This document shows positions 58,868-64,000 of a stretch of DNA of 64,000 nt, in pieces; the stretch's first letter is position 1, and each line of letters opens with the position of its first letter. The notes under the pieces are model-generated. The model did no database searches and had not been told where the DNA came from. It worked only from the letters and a program-made list of their open reading frames with translations. Both the position numbers and the translations under genes were made by a program. The stretch spans positions 45,575,676 to 45,639,675 of the forward strand of contig CM049311.1 of the NCBI GenBank assembly GCA_026874595.1, read 5' to 3'. This DNA is from Sipunculus nudus. Lineage: Eukaryota; Annelida; Sipuncula; Golfingiida; Sipunculidae.

Positions 58868-59948
58868 TACCATATTTATTCTAATTTGGCGACCACTTAA
58901 AAATAATTAATTTTCTCAGAGGTCGAGATAATGGAGGATATTTGAAAATTATCTTCCTGCAGAATTTGCGGTGGTCGAGATTTTAGAGGCATGCGGTTTG
59001 ATAACCTTCCGTAGAGACGCAGAGCCACTCTGACACTCGAGCGGTCATATGAATTGAGTGATAATTTGGTCGTTTATAAGTTTGTTATGTTAGCTTAACA
59101 GTATTTCCTACAAACGGGCTTCCAACCGTCACATGAATTATATGGAGTCCGCAAATGATTAATCAAACTGAGCTCAATCACTTCACAAAATGATCACTAC
59201 TTCGCGTATAGGTACGATCACTTGACATAGACAGCAACTACCAGTTGTTTCAAGTTAACCCACCAGGCGGCGATATCGGCGGGCCGAAAAGGGACAAGCA
59301 GCTGCACGGAAGTTGGAAGAAGACTTTATAAAAAATAACTGCCTATTATCAGATAACTTTTATTTGCATAATACGTAATGAATATAGGAAAGTAAAGGGG
59401 CGTTAAAATATATACAACCGGAAATGGTCCTAGCTGGCGTGCCCTCGATCGGGCCCTGTTTGGTAGGCGCGATCACCCATCCAAAAACTAACCGGGGTCG
59501 TTTAAACTTTACTAAGATGACAGTTCCAACTGTGTCTCAGTTGTTGCACCACGCGTGCTTTCCCATATGCTGTAAATATAATTACTAAAGATCCCACGTG
59601 AATTGCACACAAGGCACGTGCGTACCAGGAATGGTACACAAGTTTGCTTCGTCAAGGACACCCATTTTGATCTTGAATGCTTTATCATGTTTATATATTA
59701 TGAAAAACGCATCTTTGTATCTTCAGAATTTTATTGGAAACAAGTTTGATGTGGATGCTCAATGTAATAAGCATCTTGTCAGATACAAACTGCGGTGCCT
59801 GTGAGAGACGGAAACATTTCACCTTAACATCGTCGACAGAAAACATCGTCGGCAGTCGCGAAATTAGAGTCATTTTAGAAATTATGCTTTCAAAATATTT
59901 TTGGGGTCGAGAAATAAGAGGGATCGCCAAATTGGAATAAATACGGTA
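58868..59948. mobile_element. 1.08 kb TA-flanked DNA element (MITE-like)
   Basis: The left end TACCATATTTATTCTAATTT continues GGCGACC. The right end GGATCGCCAAATTGGAATAA continues ATACGGTA, its inverse with about three mismatches over 26 bp. Both inner flanks also carry a GTCGAGA motif in inverse orientation. TA at both edges fits a TA target duplication, as in the Tc1/mariner/pogo group (inference). No transposase seen. It interrupts a family A copy. Confidence 0.8.
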
Positions 59949-60018
59949 GTATCACAGTGGAGAAACATTTATAGTCCAATCACAATCAGCTGAGCGCCGT
60001 GACCCTTGGGTCCCTTGT

Positions 60019-60381
60019 TTTCTTCTGTAAATGCAATTATGTATTACACTTTAAATACTTATATCTTAAAATTAAAAAGGTATTTTTTTTGTCATTTGAA
60101 AATGACAATAATGATGGTAATAACTTTAGCATATTGAGTAAATCCACAATTATTTTAATGTTGTAGACATTTCTCTGTTTGGAGTAATAATGGTAGGAGA
60201 GGATGAAATCTAAGAAGCAGCAGCAATAACGGCCATAATCTGTATGTTTTAATGTTAGGCAGAGATTTGATTAAAACAGAAATATTATGAGCAGGGTCTC
60301 AATCCCAGACAAGATATATGACATCTGTTCACCTGCTGGACACAATGCTTATTTGTCACTTGATTTTTTTTTCCATGACAG
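60019..60381. other. MORC intron 3' end, unique sequence
   Basis: AT-rich sequence between the last family A tail and the exon at 60382. The acceptor's T-rich tract is at 60364-60373. Confidence 0.5.
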
Positions 60382-60498
60382 TTCCTGTCTGTACGCTCTC
60401 GGTACAAAGTTAAATGAATACTGGAATGAGAAAGAGAAGGTCCATCAGGTGGAGAAGAATGAGAATGGGGAGGAGACAATTGTTTTAGCAGATGATGG
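60382..60498 (+). CDS. MORC: MORC3/4-like gene, exon at end of S5 domain (last visible exon)
   Basis: Exon of 117 bp: one base completing the split codon, 38 codons, then GG. The acceptor is a long pyrimidine run and ..catgacag|T; the donor is TGG|gtaagc. The peptide is SCLYALGTKLNEYWNEKEK and then an acidic stretch ending ETIVLADD. After the split Asn it matches the family pattern Y-R-L-T-I-N-A-L-G-x-K-L-N-x-Y-W-x-E at the end of the S5 domain. The acidic tail is where MORC3/4 lead into the PDQTWVQCD start of the CW zinc finger. No CW exon was seen in 60499-64000, so it must lie further right. An open frame reading through from 60287 is intron sequence, not coding. Confidence 0.88.
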
Positions 60499-60544
60499 GT
60501 AAGCCACTCTCTGTCTCTTACTTACATTTATACCTTATTTAGAG

Positions 60545-61105
60545 TATCTCTCAGTAAACATGGTAGTCCTGTCATCATGTAGGAAATGTAGCCTAGAATC
60601 TCTCAGTAAACATGGTGGTCCTGTAGTCATGAAGGGCATGTTACCTTAAGTCTTCAAGTAAACATGGTGGTCTTGTAGTCATGAAGGACATGTAGCCTCG
60701 CATCTCCCATTAAACATGGTTGTCCTGTATTCATCAAGGACATGTAGCCTCACATCTCCCAGTTAATATGGTGGTCCTGTAGTCATGAAGGACATGTAGC
60801 CTCGCATCTCCCAGTAAACATGGTGGCCCTGTAGTCATGTAGGACATGTAGCCTCACATCTCCCAGTAAACATGGTGGTCTTGTAGTCATGAAGGACATG
60901 TAGCCTCACATCTCCCAGTAAACATGGTGGTCCTGTAGTCATGTAGGACATGTAGCCTCACATCTCCCAGTAAACACGGTGGTCTTGTAGTCATGTACGA
61001 CATATAGCCACATCTCCCAGTAAACATGGTGGCCCTGTAGTCATGAAGGACATGTAGCCTTACATCTCCCAGTAAACATGGTGGTCTTGTAGTCTTGTAG
61101 TTTCA
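60545..61105. repeat. 52-bp minisatellite, about 10-11 units
   Basis: The unit is CATCTCCCAGTAAACATGGT plus 'ggtcctgtagtcatgaagga' and 'catgtagcctca'. The central units are highly similar at an exact 52 bp period, while the first and last are diverged. It begins 46 bp after the MORC donor site, so any transcript of the gene carries it. Confidence 0.95.
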
Positions 61106-63000
61106 CATATCTGCCTAAAATTTTGCAGGTTTATACATCTTGAACAGCTTTCTTGATTTTATGACAGGTGGCACCACCTGCATTTTATTTTACCGTAAAA
61201 TCTCCACTTTAAACCGCGGTTTAATCAAGAAATTCAAAATCTTGAAATCAGGTTGATTTCCTGAAAGCACTGTGCGGTTTATACTAGAAGGGTTTCCTGA
61301 ATATCTTCTTGACAGACATCGTTTTGGGGCCGGCGAGTGGGCGATAATATTGCAACTGTCGAAGGCCGTTCTTAGCAGCAGTCTAGCATGCATGGGAGCC
61401 GTCTAAATGTATTATTTACGATTATTTGTTATTTATAAATTAAATATTGCTGATTAGTTTTCGTGTGATATATAACTTGTTATAAAATTTTGGTAATTGT
61501 TACCAAATAATACGTTTACAACAACCCTGCTGTAACACACAGCGGCCCACTTCGTTGGGCATGGTCAAGCAAAATTGAAATAAAAGCCTACTTTAAACCC
61601 ATTTGCGGCATTATTTAGCAATGATTATTTGTTTAAAACGTAAAATGAATAAAAAGCTGACATCGTAAGGAGTCACACAATGGCAGACAATCGTTTTAAA
61701 ATCAAGTTTGAGTGCCGCCATGTGCTGAAACGCCCCGGTATTCTGCTAAGAATATTTTGAACGGCTGTACGCGGTGGGTGGTAAACAGAACAGCCACCTA
61801 TTTCGTCCCAGCGTGCCTTGCGTGAACACTGCCTTGACAAAATGGCTCCCCACACGGAAACTTTCTTCAGGAAAAAAACTTGCTTACCCCGACTGGCCAC
61901 TTTAATTTTACCTTAAAATCACTCGTTATCAAGCGTCATGTTTCCTATACGTGCGTATCTCGACAAGGTAACTTCAATTACTTTGATATTTAGTTAAGCT
62001 GACCAGCGATGTTTTCAAACGAGCCAGCAAATTGTGACATGGAGCGATGTCAACGTACGGTGTGACGATGATAATACCGAAGTAATCGGTATGAAAATGA
62101 TCTGAATCTTCCGAGTAATTCCAGAAAATGGTATTTTCATCAAAAATTTTAGAATTAAAATATACAGTGACTTGAAATAGATCAGCAGAATATTTTTTCC
62201 AAAATATAATGACAAATCAGTAGCAAACAAGAATACGGCACGGAATATAAAATCTGTATAAACAGGCAGAGGTTCACCGGCCCTTGCGTCTTCCCAAACT
62301 TCATGCTTGAGTGACCCTGCAAAAAAGTGTTATGATGTGTTTAAATAAAATGCCCAAGGAATTTAAAAGTGGACAGGAATGGCCGAGTCGCAACCTACGC
62401 GTGTTCATTTCTAGATGATAGCTTGATTGTGTCTTTTGTCAAATCATTCCGTAGCGAAAGTTGGTGCGGTTTTAAAGGGGGGTTCTTAGTATTTGAGCCC
62501 CTCGCGATGTCTCGCCTGGATTTTCGGCGAAGTCTGGGTGCGGTTTTAATCGGAAGTGCGGTTTTAAGTGGAGATTTTACGGTATGCTGCAGACATCCAA
62601 GCTCATATCTCACAAACTGTTTGACCAATTGGGCCAAAATTTTGCTTGTGTATAGATCTCACATAGCTTTTTATCATACGCAAAACTGGTGGTGCCAAGT
62701 GCAACCATTTTTGCACAGCGTCTGTCTGTTTGTCTGCCAAGGCTTAAATCCTTCATATCTCAGTAGTGGTTTGACTTATTTGTCTTAAATTTTGCGTGTT
62801 TATACATCTTGGTTAGCTTTCTTGATTTTTTTTGGCAGGTGGCGCCACCTTCATACACATTTTGGCTGCAGACATCCATGCTAATATGCAACACACCTCA
62901 CTCTATTTCCCCTTGCCACTCAATCCAAGCCTCACTTCACCCGTTCCATTTTGATTTTGGTGGATACACGTAGTCGCTCATCGACTACCCGTATTCTAGT
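61106..63000 (+). mobile_element. family F element with hairpin + CTAG 3' end, interrupted by a TA element
   Basis: Two related units are visible: 'tttatacatcttgaacagct' with 'aggtggcaccacctgca' (61130-61190, 62585-62700) and the same wording at 62795-62870. The 3' end is GTAGTCG-CTCAT-CGACTAC (62970-62988), then CCGTATTCTAG at 62999 and TT. The 61191-62584 element splits a unit. The 5' end is not identified, so the start given is approximate. Units resemble those at 28830-29030 and in family C. Confidence 0.6.
61191..62584. mobile_element. 1.39 kb TA-flanked DNA element (MITE-like)
   Basis: TACCGTAAAATCTCCACTTT continues AAACCGC on the left. The right end is GCGGTTTTAAGTGGAGATTT then TACGGTA, an inverse match of about 26 of 27 bases. 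The interior repeats GCGGTTT several times near both ends and is otherwise of higher complexity than the HINEs. It codes for nothing I recognise. TA at both edges is consistent with a TA duplication, and the interrupted host repeat confirms the borders. Confidence 0.85.
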
Positions 63001-63259
63001 TAAAAATATGTATGGGCTCAATCATAATGCATTTTGTAAACAAATCAAGAAAGATATTTGATCACTTAACACAAAACATGTTAAAGCTAAGGACTTTTTT
63101 TCCAGTAATATAACTTTAACTAATCAAAATTAAATTGTATACCCTATATTAGATCAAAATCTTTTAAATTTTGTATACCGAAAAATGTTTAAAAAAAGTA
63201 TAGAGATGCACTTATAACTGTCACAATCAGCTGAGTGCTGTGACCAATGGGTCCCTTGT
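63001..63259 (+). repeat. family A 3' remnant with tail
   Basis: 'gggctcaatcataatgcatt', 'atcacttaacacaaaacatg' and 'attgtataccctatattag' are family A core. It then jumps to the tail 'cacaatcagctgagtgctgt', GACCAATGGGTCCCTTGT at 63259, followed by C. Only one T follows CTTG here. Confidence 0.7.
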
Positions 63260-64000
63260 CTCTATATCTGAGACCTTCAAAGATGCAGTCTTCCATCAAC
63301 AGGGCACAAATTGTAACCATTGGACCCGGAGTCTTTTTTCTTGACATCCAGGAAGTTCGATGATAAATTTCCATGGAAATTTGAAATAAGGTCTCTATTA
63401 CCCATATCCTCTGAGCTATAGGGCTAAAAATTACCTACCAGAATAATTAAAAATTTGATATAAAAGTTCCAGTATCTGAACAACTAATGCATTGATCACC
63501 ATGATTCTTTGCATGCATATTATTCATGGAGTGTTTAATCAGTTCCTGCAAACTGGTGGTTCCTCCTGGATTTTTTCTAATGTTTCCGCATTTTTTCTCT
63601 TTTTTGAGACCTTTAGAATGTGGTTGTCCGTTAACAGGGCACAATAGTAACCATTGGACCTAGAACCTTCTCACTTGTTATCCATTGAGGTCCATAACAA
63701 AACTCTTTGGAAACCTGAAATTAGGTCTCTGTTACCCATATCCTTCAAGTTTTGGGCACAGAAGTACTTACTGGAATAATTAATAGTGTGATACAAAAGC
63801 TCCAGTATCTTAACAACTGTTCTTTGATCACCATGATTCTTTGCATGCATATTCATCATGAAGCTTTTCGTCAGTTCCTGCAGACTGGTGGTGCCACCTG
63901 GATTTATTCATATTTTTAAACATTTTTTTTCTTTCCTTTTGGAGAACTTCAAAGATGTGGTTGTCTGTTAACAGGGCACAAATTCTTATAACTTGACATC
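63260..64000 (+). repeat. family B core units, running off the window
   Basis: Units of about 337 bp start at 'caacagggcacaaattgtaa' (63297), 63634 and 63973, each with 'acctgaaattaggtctctgt', 'catgattctttgcatgcat' and 'cctgcagactggtggtgcc'. As at 49441, the core follows directly with no head. Confidence 0.75.

Larger units (their letters stand above)
53890..60018 (+). mobile_element. family A HINE, outer copy interrupted twice
   Basis: Head TTTTTAGCTCAGCTGACT at 53890 and a core unit to 54469. It is broken by a second family A copy (54470-56370) and resumes 'tcctgtaagtactgtggatt'. A further core unit starts at about 56570, then a long AT-rich body. This is broken again by the TA element 58868-59948 and ends with AATCAGCTGAGCGCCGTGAC, CCTTGGGTCCCTTGTT at 60018. 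Noncoding. Confidence 0.72.

Noticed and set aside
60287-60381. In-frame ATG extension upstream of the last visible MORC exon
   Set aside because: The segment lies before a good polypyrimidine/AG acceptor and has no similarity to MORC; the frame is open by chance and does not fit the split codon of the preceding exon.
62369-62788. 139-codon plus-strand open frame
   Set aside because: Crosses the right end of the 61191-62584 element into family F; no transposase motif.

Overview
This 64 kb window is AT-rich animal nuclear DNA with no sign of a bacterial or organellar genome. It has no operons, no CRISPR and no rRNA, and its coding capacity sits in short exons with GT/AG borders. The repeats carry GTCCGTC-type microsatellites and GCCCCCGCCACAAAGTGG-type hairpins. 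From general knowledge these are typical of lophotrochozoan and especially bivalve mollusc genomes, so a mollusc, probably a bivalve, is my inference.

One protein-coding gene can be supported. It is a MORC-family (MORC3/4-like) GHKL-ATPase gene on the + strand, seen as five consecutive exons at 30159-30297, 40166-40294, 41635-41751, 42091-42188 and 60382-60498. Phases are compatible at all four internal junctions. Together the exons encode the second half of the ATPase module, from the end of the GHKL part through the S5/transducer-like domain to just before the expected CW zinc finger. The first visible exon needs an upstream partner and the last ends in mid-codon, so the gene runs off both sides; its N-terminal ATPase exons were not found in bases 1-30158. 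Introns are 9.9, 1.3, 0.34 and 18.2 kb. The only other protein-coding trace besides transposon remnants is a broken env-like glycoprotein pseudogene at about 27.4-28.6 kb.

Most of the rest is transposon-derived. Several unrelated-looking repeat families (called A/B, C, D, E, F and G here) share parts of one plan. Where complete, this is a 5'-terminal hairpin or inverted repeat, a tandemly repeated core (often after a GTCC microsatellite), a second copy of the 5' motif in inverse orientation near the 3' end, a short hairpin, and a terminal CTAG or CTTG followed by T. This is the architecture of Helentron-type rolling-circle elements and their non-autonomous derivatives (HINEs). Copies of family A keep about 55 codons of an endonuclease-like C-terminus just upstream of the 3' end, as expected if they derive from an autonomous Helentron carrying an endonuclease. 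Three insertions into sequences that survive elsewhere uninterrupted (17182-19803, 54470-56370 and 42309-49129) let the empty target be read directly. In each, the element sits in a T run or TT with no further duplication.

Cut-and-paste type elements are also present: a 2.0 kb element with about 190 bp inverted repeats (10801-12779), two TA-flanked elements starting TACCRTA (58868-59948 and 61191-62584), and a 0.3 kb MITE (2776-3084). Minisatellites with units of 65, 33, 44, 40-45, 44 and 52 bp fill much of the remainder. Layout: 1-15 kb mixed intergenic or distal-intron DNA with older repeats; 15-23 kb nested family A plus family D; 23-30 kb mostly unique sequence with the env-like relic; 30-42 kb the MORC exons separated by families A, G and D; 42-60 kb one intron of stacked elements; 60-64 kb last exon, minisatellite, family F and a TA element.
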